A DNA stretch of 64,000 bases, taken from the NCBI GenBank assembly GCA_021779665.1, contig JAJYAG010000009.1, forward strand, positions 4,986 to 68,985, written 5' to 3'. Under the pieces are notes generated by a model, which saw only the letters and a program-made list of their open reading frames with translations, was not told where the DNA came from and did not search any database. The position numbers and the translations under genes were made by a program. Source of the stretch: Bacteroidota bacterium (lineage in GTDB: Bacteria > Bacteroidota > Bacteroidia > Bacteroidales > JAAUTT01). Positions 26,820 to 35,158 of the stretch are shown piece after piece; the stretch's first letter is position 1, and each line of letters starts with the position of its first letter.

Positions 26820-28319
26820 ATGTATTTCAGAGCCACTTTTATCGCGTTAGGGGTATTTACCTTTGTGAGTCTTCATTCTCAGACTAAAACCGTTTATTAT
26901 AATCAGTCTCCGGAATATTCTTCCATACATCGAATATACGAGGGTGTAGTAATCCGGGTAACCGACAGCATACCTGTGCCCGGGGTTGAAATATCGGTTG
27001 ACAGGCTTGGTACTGAGGTGTATACAAACAGCGCCGGTTACTTTAAATTTGAAGCTCCGGAAAATATTTCGGCAATAAATCTTAAAAAAGAGGGCTTTAT
27101 AGGTGCCAGAGAAGTTATTTTGGGAAATAATAAATTCGAAATTGCCATGTTCCCTGAAAATCCAACCAAAACAGAGGAACAGCTCATCCAAAAAAGCTAT
27201 GTGCTTACAAGTTTTAACGATTTATCAGGAGAAAGTCTCAAGGCTAACGAGTCCAGGTTGAAGTCGATGCTGAAAACAGAGGTTCCCGCTGTGATCAGAG
27301 TGCTGATGCCCGACAATACAGTTGTTGTGATGAGTACGGACGAATACCTGAAAGGTGTTGTACCTGCTGAGGTTCCTGCAAGCTGGGACATGGATGCTCT
27401 AAAAGCCCAGGCTGTTGCAGCCAGAAGTTACGCAAGTGTTAACTTTAAACATAACAGTCAGGGTGCCGATGTTTGCACAAGCACCCATTGTCAGGCATGG
27501 AAAAGTACTCAAAATGAACGGACTACTCAGGCGGTGAATGAAACCTCAAATTTTTCGGTCAAATACCAGGGTGCGATCATCAATGCTTTATTCTTCTCAC
27601 ATTGTAACGGTACCACCCGAAATAATGAAAGCGTTTGGGCCGGAACTCCGGTTCCATACCTCAGAAGTGTCAGCTGTCCCTGCGGGTTTACAGCTCATAA
27701 TGCCCATGGAGTTGGAATGTGCCAATATGGTACTCAGGCAATGGCTTTGAAAGATTCGACCTGGGAAAGCATTTTAAAATGGTATTACACAGGAACCACA
27801 GTAGATAAAACCCAGCTCGTATATGGAACCCTCAAAGGCGCTATTTACCAAGGAAGTGATAACACCAACCTCAGTAACAGAATTACCGGAGCAACTGTTA
27901 CACTCAACAACGGATTGGAAGTAACTTCAGCTAATGAAGGCCTGTACAGCTTTGATATTGTTCCTGGTCAATATACGGTTACAGCATCAAAACCGGGTTA
28001 CAGAAGTGCAGCCGTAACCCGGGATATAACGGCAGGGAACACCATCTGGGGCAGTATTGAATTAACGCCTAATGTAGGTATTTCAGATTTACCGTCACAA
28101 AATGTGATAATTTATCCTAACCCGGCAAGGGATCATTTCAATATTAATATTAGCGAAGAAGCAAATGTAACAATCACTAATTTGACCGGTCAAATTAAAT
28201 ATAATGGTAAAATTAGGAATAAGAAATTAGATATCTCCCAATGGCAACCTGGCATTTACATCATAAAAATCACTGATTCGGGATATTCATTTACTGATAG
28301 GTTAATTGTCACAGAATAG
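26820..28319 (+). CDS. Secreted SpoIID/LytB-like protein with T9SS type A sorting domain
   Basis: 499 residues. After a signal peptide (about 1-20) comes a carboxypeptidase-regulatory-like beta domain (40-110). A SpoIID domain spans about 165-330, with YLKGVVPAEVPASW (E184 in the place of the catalytic glutamate), LKAQAVAARSYA and HNAHGVGMCQYGTQAMA. A second regulatory-like domain follows (335-420), then a sorting domain from 428 with YPNPARDHF and a final LIVTE. SpoIID cleaves glycan strands lacking stem peptides; LytB-like relatives stimulate amidases. Cysteines are present in the core (CTSTHC, CPC). A T9SS tag means export across the outer membrane, where peptidoglycan would not be native. 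A terminator follows. Confidence 0.86.
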   Translation: MYFRATFIALGVFTFVSLHSQTKTVYYNQSPEYSSIHRIYEGVVIRVTDSIPVPGVEISVDRLGTEVYTNSAGYFKFEAPENISAINLKKEGFIGAREVILGNNKFEIAMFPENPTKTEEQLIQKSYVLTSFNDLSGESLKANESRLKSMLKTEVPAVIRVLMPDNTVVVMSTDEYLKGVVPAEVPASWDMDALKAQAVAARSYASVNFKHNSQGADVCTSTHCQAWKSTQNERTTQAVNETSNFSVKYQGAIINALFFSHCNGTTRNNESVWAGTPVPYLRSVSCPCGFTAHNAHGVGMCQYGTQAMALKDSTWESILKWYYTGTTVDKTQLVYGTLKGAIYQGSDNTNLSNRITGATVTLNNGLEVTSANEGLYSFDIVPGQYTVTASKPGYRSAAVTRDITAGNTIWGSIELTPNVGISDLPSQNVIIYPNPARDHFNINISEEANVTITNLTGQIKYNGKIRNKKLDISQWQPGIYIIKITDSGYSFTDRLIVTE

Positions 28320-28339
28320 CTATTAAATTAAGAGAAACA

Positions 28340-28377
28340 AAAAAGCTCGTCCTTAATTGTGTTCGGACGAGCTTTTT
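28340..28377. terminator. Bidirectional terminator between spoIID-like gene and copA
   Basis: AAAAAGCTCGTCC (28340-28352) and GGACGAGCTTTTT (28365-28377) form a 13-bp perfect stem with A and T runs at both ends, so it works on both strands. It ends next to the copA stop at 28378. Confidence 0.92.
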
Positions 28378-30804
28378 TTATTTCACAAACTTCAACCTTA
28401 AACTATTCGATACCACAGAAATTGAACTTAACGTCATAGCAGCTCCTGCAATCATAGGGTTGAGCATAAAGTGCCAGATGGGATAAAGTGCTCCTGCTGC
28501 CACCGGAATTCCGATAACATTGTAAGCAAAGGCCCAGAAAAGATTCTGTTTGATAGTTCTCACGGTTTTTTTCGAAAGCATCAAAGCCTGTGATATTTTT
28601 TGAAGGTCGGAAGAGATAATTGTAATTTTAGCTACATCCATTGCAATATCCGACCCGCGCCCCATGGCAATACTGACATCGGCCTGCGCCAATGCCTGCG
28701 CATCGTTAATACCATCTCCTGCCATTGCGACCACCCGTCCTTCTTTTTGCAGCTGATTGATGATTTCGTGTTTTTCCGACGGCAATTTCCCGGCATAAAC
28801 CTTTTGAATATTCACTCTGCGAGCTATAACTTCCGCAGTTTTTGGCTGGTCGCCAGTGAGCATAATTACTTCAATGCCGGCATTCTGAAGACTTTTAATT
28901 GCGTCAACCGAGGTTGGCTTAATACTGTCCGATACAGCAAATATGGCAATTAGCTTCCCCTTTGCAGCAAAGTAAAATACAGTGGCAGCCTCATTCTGCC
29001 ATTCATCGGTTATTACCAAAACTTCGGCGGGAATAGAAACTTTATAATCGTTCATCAGTTTATCGTTGCCTACCAGGTAAGCTTCGCCTGAAAAAGTGCC
29101 TTTAAGGCCTTTTCCTGCAATGTTTTCTATTGCGACTTCTCCTGAAGAAGTGGTATAACCTTTTCCTTTCAGAAAAACTGCTACTGCTTCGGCAAGAGGG
29201 TGCCCCGACTGCTTCTCCATTTGCGCAAGCACGGCTAAAGAATCTGTATTGTCCGTATCTTCGTTTAAAAGGTAAAAATCAGTTACCGAAGGCTTCCCGA
29301 GAGTTATGGTACCTGTTTTATCAAGAACCACGGTATCAACTTTCCGAGCAAGTTCCAGACTTTCAGCGTCTTTAATCAGGATACCCATTTCAGCTCCTTT
29401 ACCTACACCAACCATAATTGCAGTTGGGGTTGCCAGTCCAAGTGCACAGGGACACGCAATAACCAAAACGGTAACCATAGCAACCAATCCCATGGTTAAA
29501 GCATTATCGCCCCCAAATACTAACCACGAAATAAAAGTCAGAATGGCTATTCCAATGACCACCGGCACAAAAATACCAGCAATTTTATCGGCCAGTTTCT
29601 GAACAGGAGCTTTACTACCCTGGGCTTCCTGCACCATTCGTATAATTCCGGCCAGCAAGGTTTCGCTTCCAACTTTGGTAGCCCTGAAAACAAAACTGCC
29701 TTTTTGATTGATTGTTCCTGCAAATACCTTTGCATCCACTGTCTTTTCAACCGCCAGAGGTTCGCCGCTAATCATACTTTCGTCGACAAACGAGCTTCCC
29801 CTGACGACTACACCGTCAACAGCGATTTTATCGCCTGGCTTTACAACAATCAAGTTGTCTATAGCAACCTCTCCTATTGGAACTTCTGTTTCGTGTTCGT
29901 TATGGCGGAGAACCGTGACTGTTTTGGGCTGCAATCCGACAAGTTTTTTGATAGCTGAAGAAGTATTGGCTTTAGCACGTTCCTCCAGCATCTTTCCCAG
30001 TAAAATAAAAGTAACTACAACTGCGGCGGCTTCGAAATAAACATGATTATGAACGCCGGCTTTATGCAGCACATGCGGAAAAAAAGTTGCAAAAGCACTG
30101 AAGACCCAGGCTATACCGGTACTAAGAGCCACCAGGGTATCCATATTGGATGTAAAATGTTTCGCCTGCTTCCAAGCATTAATAAAGAAATTACGGCCAA
30201 ACCAGAATACAACCGGGGTGGACAAAGCCAGCATGATATAGTTGGCATAAGGCATGTTCATAAAAAACATCCCGATTACTACCACCGGAACTGTCAATAA
30301 AGCCGAGTAAATTGTTTTTCGCTTTGTCTCAGCCTGATAGTTTTTTCGGGAATCTTCAAGAAGCTGATCGGCATTCTCTTCCTGTACTATTAAATCGTAA
30401 CCAATGGATTGAATTACTTTCTTCAGTTCACCGGGGTTTGTTGTACCCGGAACATAGTCGACCAGAACGGTACTTCCGGCAAAATTTACTGCAGCATCAA
30501 TTACTCCGGGCTGCGATTTCAGCATGGACTCCACACTAAGAGCACACCTTGCGCACGACATGCCTGTAACCGGATAAGTCTTTTTCACACTCGTAACATT
30601 AAAACCTGTTTCACGAATTTTATTTACAATTTCAAATGTAGGCACATTGCTTCCATTCGTTCCTATAACAGCTCTCGAATTGTTGAGTTCAACCTTGTGC
30701 GAAATTATTCCGGGAATTGTCCCTAGCGCTTTATCAACCTGTATTGCGCAATGTTCACTTCCCATACCTGTTATCGGAAGGATAATTTTGTCCGTTGCTT
30801 CCAT
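28378..30804 (-). CDS. copA: Copper-exporting P1B-type ATPase
   Basis: 808 residues. HMA domains lie at about 6-70 and 76-140. The second has the metal motif C84-A-R-C87; in the first the motif is S16-E-H-C19, so one Cys is missing. Eight membrane helices include the CPC metal site in ACPCALGLATPTA. The catalytic core has DKTGT, the SGHPLAEA His-Pro motif and GDGIND. The CPC plus two HMA plan marks Cu+ export to the periplasm. The start at 30804 has a normal MEATDK. The upstream minus-strand AraC-type regulator probably controls it. Confidence 0.93.
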   Translation of the reverse strand: MEATDKIILPITGMGSEHCAIQVDKALGTIPGIISHKVELNNSRAVIGTNGSNVPTFEIVNKIRETGFNVTSVKKTYPVTGMSCARCALSVESMLKSQPGVIDAAVNFAGSTVLVDYVPGTTNPGELKKVIQSIGYDLIVQEENADQLLEDSRKNYQAETKRKTIYSALLTVPVVVIGMFFMNMPYANYIMLALSTPVVFWFGRNFFINAWKQAKHFTSNMDTLVALSTGIAWVFSAFATFFPHVLHKAGVHNHVYFEAAAVVVTFILLGKMLEERAKANTSSAIKKLVGLQPKTVTVLRHNEHETEVPIGEVAIDNLIVVKPGDKIAVDGVVVRGSSFVDESMISGEPLAVEKTVDAKVFAGTINQKGSFVFRATKVGSETLLAGIIRMVQEAQGSKAPVQKLADKIAGIFVPVVIGIAILTFISWLVFGGDNALTMGLVAMVTVLVIACPCALGLATPTAIMVGVGKGAEMGILIKDAESLELARKVDTVVLDKTGTITLGKPSVTDFYLLNEDTDNTDSLAVLAQMEKQSGHPLAEAVAVFLKGKGYTTSSGEVAIENIAGKGLKGTFSGEAYLVGNDKLMNDYKVSIPAEVLVITDEWQNEAATVFYFAAKGKLIAIFAVSDSIKPTSVDAIKSLQNAGIEVIMLTGDQPKTAEVIARRVNIQKVYAGKLPSEKHEIINQLQKEGRVVAMAGDGINDAQALAQADVSIAMGRGSDIAMDVAKITIISSDLQKISQALMLSKKTVRTIKQNLFWAFAYNVIGIPVAAGALYPIWHFMLNPMIAGAAMTLSSISVVSNSLRLKFVK

Positions 30805-30886
30805 AGTTCTTATTTTTTATTTTGATACAAATTTCGGAACTCCGGGAAGGTTAGTTGTTATAAAATTTATGTGGGGGTTTACAGAA

Positions 30887-30905
30887 TTTGGTGGAGCTCT
30901 CCAAA
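30887..30905. promoter_or_regulatory. Possible operator upstream of copA
   Basis: TTTGG (30887-30891) and CCAAA (30901-30905) flank a GAGCTC palindrome with a one-base offset. The site is in the 155-base gap between the AraC-like gene and copA. An imperfect dyad of this type could bind a regulator; not proven. Confidence 0.3.
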
Positions 30906-30959
30906 GAATAAGGAAAAGACCTTTCAAAAAAATTAAACTTCTCGAAAGAAAAAGAATAT

Positions 30960-31517
30960 TTAAATCTCGTCGAGCCCTTTACGATGATGGTTTTTGAGGT
31001 TTTTAAATTCGGTAGGCGAGAAACCGGTAACCTGCCGGAACTGACTGCTAAGATGGGCCACGCTGCTATATCCAAGCTCCCAGGACATCTGCGAAAGTGT
31101 TAGTTCGTTATAAACCAGCCATTCCTTAATTAATTCCACTTTTAGAGCTATGATATATTTTTCGATGGTGCTGTTTTCCATTTGCGAGAAAAGGTGACTT
31201 AAATAATTGTAATCGCGCTGAAAATGATCCTCAAGAATAGCAGAAAGCTTGAGTTTTTGCTCCGAAAGATTTCCCTGCCGGGTGTACTGCAGGAGAAAAG
31301 TTTTGATTTCGCTCACAAGTTTTGCCGATTTTTCCTCCAATAGCTCAAATCCATTGTTTTTAAGAATTTCCGAAATTTTGGCCAAATCAGGGTTCTGACT
31401 AGTTATTACAACCTTTCCAAGTTCAATATCTTCAACAATAAACCCATTCGTCGTAAGTTCTTCGTTTACCACACGGATGCAACGCGGGCAGACCATATTC
31501 TTAATAAAAAGTTCCAT
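30960..31517 (-). CDS. AraC-type regulator with N-terminal CxxC metal-binding-like domain
   Basis: 185 residues. Residues 1-65 look like a ferredoxin-fold HMA domain (MELFIKNMVCPRCIRVVNEE), with CxxC at C10 and C13, a VITS strand and an ILKNNGFELLEE ending. Residues 80-185 form the AraC helix-turn-helix, with the segments LSQMSWELGYSSVAHLSSQF and VTGFSPTEFKNL. It is encoded upstream of copA on the same strand, separated by 155 bases, and probably activates copA on binding copper. The metal-sensing role is inferred from the motif and neighbour. It lacks the AraC cupin domain. Confidence 0.85.
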   Translation of the reverse strand: MELFIKNMVCPRCIRVVNEELTTNGFIVEDIELGKVVITSQNPDLAKISEILKNNGFELLEEKSAKLVSEIKTFLLQYTRQGNLSEQKLKLSAILEDHFQRDYNYLSHLFSQMENSTIEKYIIALKVELIKEWLVYNELTLSQMSWELGYSSVAHLSSQFRQVTGFSPTEFKNLKNHHRKGLDEI

Positions 31518-31627
31518 AAATTGTTTACAAACTATTGTATAATATTAATCATTTTTACCGCCGTGTTGTTATAACCATAATTGTAAATTCATTAATTTTA
31601 ACAATGTAATTCAAAACATAAATACCA

Positions 31628-32065
31628 ATGTTGAAGATCGACCTTTATCACCCCGAAAGACAAAAACTTCATGCCCATTTTGCCAATCTCGTAAAGCTTG
31701 CCAAAGCTGATGGCATAATTGATGACAATGAACATCAATATTTATATAAATTAGGAAAACGCATCAACATGACTCAGGAGGAAGTAGACGTATTTATAAA
31801 CAAACCACTCACAGATGCGTTCATTCCTCCATTTGAGCTTGAGGATAAATTTGAGCAACTACACGATATGATTGCTGTTATCATGGCTGATGGTTCTATC
31901 GACGAATCGGAAAAGAAATTATGCCGGGCCTTTATCATCGGCCTTGGCTTTGAAGACAGTAAAACCGATAAGATAATCGATGTGATCTCAAAACTTATTA
32001 CCGAAAAAGTGGATCACGATGAGGCTTTTGAAAAATTCCGCAAAGAACTTTTCAGAAGAGGATAA
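31628..32065 (+). CDS. TerB-like protein
   Basis: 145 residues, all alpha-helical, with the TerB/DjlA-type pattern of two helical repeats and acidic metal-like loops (KLAKADGIIDDNEHQYL near 30 and VIMADGSIDESEKKL near 88). TerB-family proteins occur in tellurite resistance and membrane-associated stress systems; here no other ter genes are adjacent, so a tellurite role is unsupported. It is divergent from the AraC-like gene. Confidence 0.78.
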   Translation: MLKIDLYHPERQKLHAHFANLVKLAKADGIIDDNEHQYLYKLGKRINMTQEEVDVFINKPLTDAFIPPFELEDKFEQLHDMIAVIMADGSIDESEKKLCRAFIIGLGFEDSKTDKIIDVISKLITEKVDHDEAFEKFRKELFRRG

Positions 32066-32084
32066 TTCAAAATAAACACAGATC

Positions 32085-32504
32085 ATGGACACTTATTGGC
32101 CATGGTCTGTGAAAAAATTTAAAATTTATTTCATGCCCCTTCCCGAAGTACGAAGCAGTAATATCTCCATGCACCTGAGCCGGGAAGATATTGTGCTTGA
32201 AACCGCTGCCCAGATCATGAAAGATTTCGGACTTTTCGGAATCACCATTACCTTCTCAGGAGACACAACCAATGCTTATTTCGAATTGCACAACCAGCTT
32301 GTGCATCAGATAGAGTCGCTAATTGACCGTGATTACGGCCGTTTGCTTTCGGTGTTGTATCAGGTGGATATTTCGGAAAAAGATATTGCCCGATCGGCCG
32401 AAGAACTACCCGAATATAATCAGGTTGAGCTAATTGCGCATCAGATTATTGTCCGGGACTTGAAAAAAGTCCTGACTAGGCATTACTTCAAAAACCATAA
32501 ATGA
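32085..32504 (+). CDS. Unknown protein after the TerB-like gene
   Basis: 139 residues, soluble, no recognised domain. The N-terminal 16 residues are aromatic and basic (MDTYWPWSVKKFKIYF); an internal ATG at 32133 (MPLPEVRSS) is an alternative start that would drop them. The remainder is helical and acidic, with a strand-like ITITFSGD and several His residues. It follows the TerB-like stop by 19 bases and overlaps the next small frame by four, so the three may be co-transcribed. Confidence 0.65.
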   Translation: MDTYWPWSVKKFKIYFMPLPEVRSSNISMHLSREDIVLETAAQIMKDFGLFGITITFSGDTTNAYFELHNQLVHQIESLIDRDYGRLLSVLYQVDISEKDIARSAEELPEYNQVELIAHQIIVRDLKKVLTRHYFKNHK

Positions 32505-32683
32505 ATTGTATTGTTCTTCAGGGGTTAAATCCCGGTAAAGCAACATTTGGAACTCCTTATAACAGTACACAGGGATTCTCTTATGATACAGCCCTGTTTC
32601 TTTTTATTATCACCCTGGCTGCAGGTTTTTATATTGCCATCAGAGTAAAACAAAGTCTTAACAAATCCCAAAAAGAAGATTAG
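32501..32683 (+). CDS. Small possible single-helix membrane protein
   Basis: 60 residues starting in an ATGA overlap with the previous stop. One hydrophobic helix near 30-47 (TALFLFIITLAAGFYIAI) is followed by a charged tail (KQSLNKSQKED), giving a type III-like topology. No family is recognised. The stop overlaps the convergent DUF116 stop by four bases. Coupled translation and the clear membrane helix are the only support. Confidence 0.48.
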   Translation: MNCIVLQGLNPGKATFGTPYNSTQGFSYDTALFLFIITLAAGFYIAIRVKQSLNKSQKED

Positions 32684-33807
32684 CCCACAACCCGCTGCAA
32701 CTGTTCCTCGCTTATATCGGTAGGAATTCCGTTTTTATGCCAGTGTTTTTTACATCCGCAATAGTCCAGAAACACACATTGCGAAGGAATATTCAGCTTT
32801 TGCATTTCGTATCCGCCTTTGAGAAGATTCAATACACAGGCAACACCAATTAATCCTGTAGTTTCCTGATTTTTCCAGTATTTCAGAAAACGTGTAAAGT
32901 CTGACGAATGAGGTATCAAAACAACTTCAGTATCTTCTGTGGAATACTCCCATCGTTTAATATTGATGTTGCATTCGGGAGAACAGCCCGTGCAAACCAT
33001 TTTCGAACCTTTTACCCTGGCTTTACATTTACCGTCGGAAGGATTGCTCATGCAGGTCGGAAGTAAAATCACCTTTTTGGAAGTTTTCTGAAATACAGGC
33101 TTTAAAGCTCGGTTTAAAATCTCTGCACCAAACATATTCAGGTGATATTCAACTTCATGCCTTCCACAGAAAATATAATTTTCTTTAAACTTATGTTCCT
33201 GTAAATGGTTCTGACGAAACGATTTTACATTTTCGGTAAATTTCCCAAGGTTTGCTTTGGCAGCGACTTCAAAGTCAGAAGCTTCGAGGCTTGCATTTTC
33301 CAGAATTTTGCATTGCTCTTCCATCGGCAACCGAATCAAATAACTTTGCCAACACTTCAATCGTAACGTTTCTTCCGAGAATTCACCCGTAGCATCCAGC
33401 CATTTTATAAAATGGTTTAATCTGCTGTACGAATCAATTTTTACACGGTTAAAAGTTCTGTTTAATAAAATGGTCGACAAAACTCCCCGAAGCTTGTCAA
33501 TGGCTGGCTTCAGAACTTTGTAACGACTCCGGCCTTTATACAAAATATTAAGAAATGCCATACCCAAGCCGGTTGATGACATTGCATTGGAAGAATATTT
33601 ATTCAACAACACTCCGAGTGTAAGATATTCCAGGTAATGTTCATCGAATGTTCGGGTAGTATCTTTACTTTGAGCGGCTATAAAATCTTTAATATAATGA
33701 AGTGTTCTCTCCGTACGTTCCTCCAGAACAGTGGATGAAAAGTCAGAAAGCTCCTCGTAAAAAGGTTGCTCAGTTGCAATATTCAGTTTGTATGTAATTG
33801 TCTCCAT
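32680..33807 (-). CDS. DUF116 domain protein
   Basis: 375 residues. The N-terminal 220 residues are helical and not recognised. The C-terminal part matches DUF116, with a cysteine-rich segment (LPTCMSNPSDGKCK and VCTGCSPEC), then IGVACVLNLLKGGYEM and FLDYCGCKKHWH. At least nine cysteines in the last 130 residues suggest a bound metal or iron-sulfur cluster. DUF116 proteins occur in archaea and anaerobic bacteria and have no settled function. A promoter of good quality lies 25 bases upstream. Confidence 0.82.
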   Translation of the reverse strand: METITYKLNIATEQPFYEELSDFSSTVLEERTERTLHYIKDFIAAQSKDTTRTFDEHYLEYLTLGVLLNKYSSNAMSSTGLGMAFLNILYKGRSRYKVLKPAIDKLRGVLSTILLNRTFNRVKIDSYSRLNHFIKWLDATGEFSEETLRLKCWQSYLIRLPMEEQCKILENASLEASDFEVAAKANLGKFTENVKSFRQNHLQEHKFKENYIFCGRHEVEYHLNMFGAEILNRALKPVFQKTSKKVILLPTCMSNPSDGKCKARVKGSKMVCTGCSPECNINIKRWEYSTEDTEVVLIPHSSDFTRFLKYWKNQETTGLIGVACVLNLLKGGYEMQKLNIPSQCVFLDYCGCKKHWHKNGIPTDISEEQLQRVVG

Positions 33808-33831
33808 AAAAAATGCGGAATTTTATGGGTA

Positions 33832-33862
33832 CAAAACTAATACGGCACGCAGGGCATGTAAA
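33832..33862 (-). promoter_or_regulatory. Promoter for the DUF116 gene
   Basis: On the minus strand TTTA (33859-33862) precedes TAGTTTTG (33832-33839), an exact TAnnTTTG match, after 19 bases. The start codon follows after 24 bases. Confidence 0.65.
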
Positions 33863-33930
33863 ATCAATATCGGCGAATCAGCAAAATTGACCGATGAATC
33901 CTTTAAATCAAAACCTGAATTGTTTGAAAA

Positions 33931-35043
33931 TTAGAAGTTATCGGGATCGAAAAGCAGCAGTTGCCCGCCATTATCAGCACTGTGATGTCTGGTCTGAAAT
34001 ATCCCGAAATTGGAAACGCCAATCCCCAGCAGTCTTATCTTTTTATTCTCGGGATCGCTGTCCAATAACAGTTGTTTTGCTGTTTGAAGAATAATTTCGC
34101 GGTCTGTAACCGGTTGCAGAAAGGAATAACTCCTGGTTATCTGCTGGAAATCACTGTATTTTATTTTGAGCGTAATGGTGCGGCCATATAAATTATACCT
34201 TCGCAACCGCTCAAAAACATACACCGAAATCTTTTCCAGCTCCTCGTTCATCTCATCAACGGTAGTTAAATCGTATGGAAAAGTATCTTCACCGCTCACC
34301 GATTTCGTTTCGCGATGAGGTTCAACTTCGCGGTTATCGATTCCCCGGGCAATATCATAAAAGAAATGACCCATTTTCCCGAAATGCCTTACCAGTTCCT
34401 GACGGGTAAGTTTCTTAAGATCGGCTCCGGTGTACAAACCCAGTTTATTCATTTTCTCGGCAGTCACCTTTCCCACTCCATGAAACTTTGAAACCTCAAG
34501 CTGTTCCATAAACCTTTCAACCTTTGAAGGACCAATAAAAGTGAATCCGTCGGGTTTATTGAGGTCGGAAGCAATTTTTGCCATGAATTTATTGATAGAA
34601 ACTCCGGCAGAAGCAGTAAGATTAAGCTCTTCGCGGATAGCTTGTTTAATTTGTTTGGCTATATCGATGGCTGAGCCAATGCCTAATTTATCGGTGGTAA
34701 CATCAAGGAAGGCTTCATCCAGCGATAGTGGTTCAACAAGATCGGTATACCGGTAAAAGATTTCGCGGATATGATTGGAAACGCCTTTATACACGTCGAA
34801 CCGGGGTCGCAGAAAAATTATCCGAGGACATAATTGTAAAGCCTTTTTGGAAGGCATTGCTGAACGAACGCCGTACTTGCGGGCCTCGTAGCTGGCAGTA
34901 GCAACAACCCCGCCTCTGCCTTCTGGCGATCCGCCAACAGCAACCGGTTTTCCCCGGTAGTCCGGATTATCACGCTGCTCTATGGAAGCATAAAAAGCAT
35001 CCATATCCACGTGAATTATTTTCCGAAAGTTCGCCTTTTCCAC
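33931..35043 (-). CDS. dinB: DNA polymerase IV (Y family)
   Basis: 370 residues from a GTG at 35043. The catalytic acids are visible in HVDMDAFYASIEQ and LSLDEAFLD, and the whole palm, fingers, thumb and little-finger plan is present, with SAGVSINKFMAKIASDLNKP and FHGVGKVTAEKMNKLG. It does error-prone translesion synthesis. A TTG at 35100 would add 19 hydrophobic residues that do not belong to the family; it also lies upstream of the -7 promoter element. A GTG start with a 12-residue lead is therefore preferred. The usual C-terminal clamp-binding motif is visible as QLLLFD near the end. Confidence 0.93.
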   Translation of the reverse strand: MEKANFRKIIHVDMDAFYASIEQRDNPDYRGKPVAVGGSPEGRGGVVATASYEARKYGVRSAMPSKKALQLCPRIIFLRPRFDVYKGVSNHIREIFYRYTDLVEPLSLDEAFLDVTTDKLGIGSAIDIAKQIKQAIREELNLTASAGVSINKFMAKIASDLNKPDGFTFIGPSKVERFMEQLEVSKFHGVGKVTAEKMNKLGLYTGADLKKLTRQELVRHFGKMGHFFYDIARGIDNREVEPHRETKSVSGEDTFPYDLTTVDEMNEELEKISVYVFERLRRYNLYGRTITLKIKYSDFQQITRSYSFLQPVTDREIILQTAKQLLLDSDPENKKIRLLGIGVSNFGIFQTRHHSADNGGQLLLFDPDNF

Positions 35044-35066
35044 CTTTAAAACCGAGATTAAAAAAT

Positions 35067-35101
35067 CAAAGATAAAACAGCATTCAAAGAAATATAACAA
35101 A
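35067..35101 (-). promoter_or_regulatory. Promoter for dinB
   Basis: On the minus strand TATCTTTG (35067-35074) is an exact -7 match; TTTG at 35098-35101 lies 23 bases upstream, at the long end of spacing. It places the transcript start near 35060 and so supports the GTG at 35043. Confidence 0.55.
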
Positions 35102-35107
35102 TTCGAT

Positions 35108-35138
35108 TTTTATAAGAGTAGTGAATCATTTAACTTTG
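35108..35138 (+). promoter_or_regulatory. Promoter for the membrane-anchored sensor-like gene
   Basis: TTTT (35108-35111) and TAACTTTG (35131-35138), an exact -7 element, are 19 bases apart. It is back to back with the dinB promoter and precludes the GTG at 35138 as a start. Confidence 0.6.
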
Positions 35139-35158
35139 TGTATCTAAAAATTCCTAAA

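Noticed and set aside
31628-32065. TerB-like protein as part of a tellurite resistance or phage-defence island
   Set aside because: No TerC, TerD, TerY or other defence genes are adjacent; neighbours are small unknown genes.
33894-34094. Plus-strand open frame of 66 residues
   Set aside because: Antisense to the end of dinB; no independent evidence.
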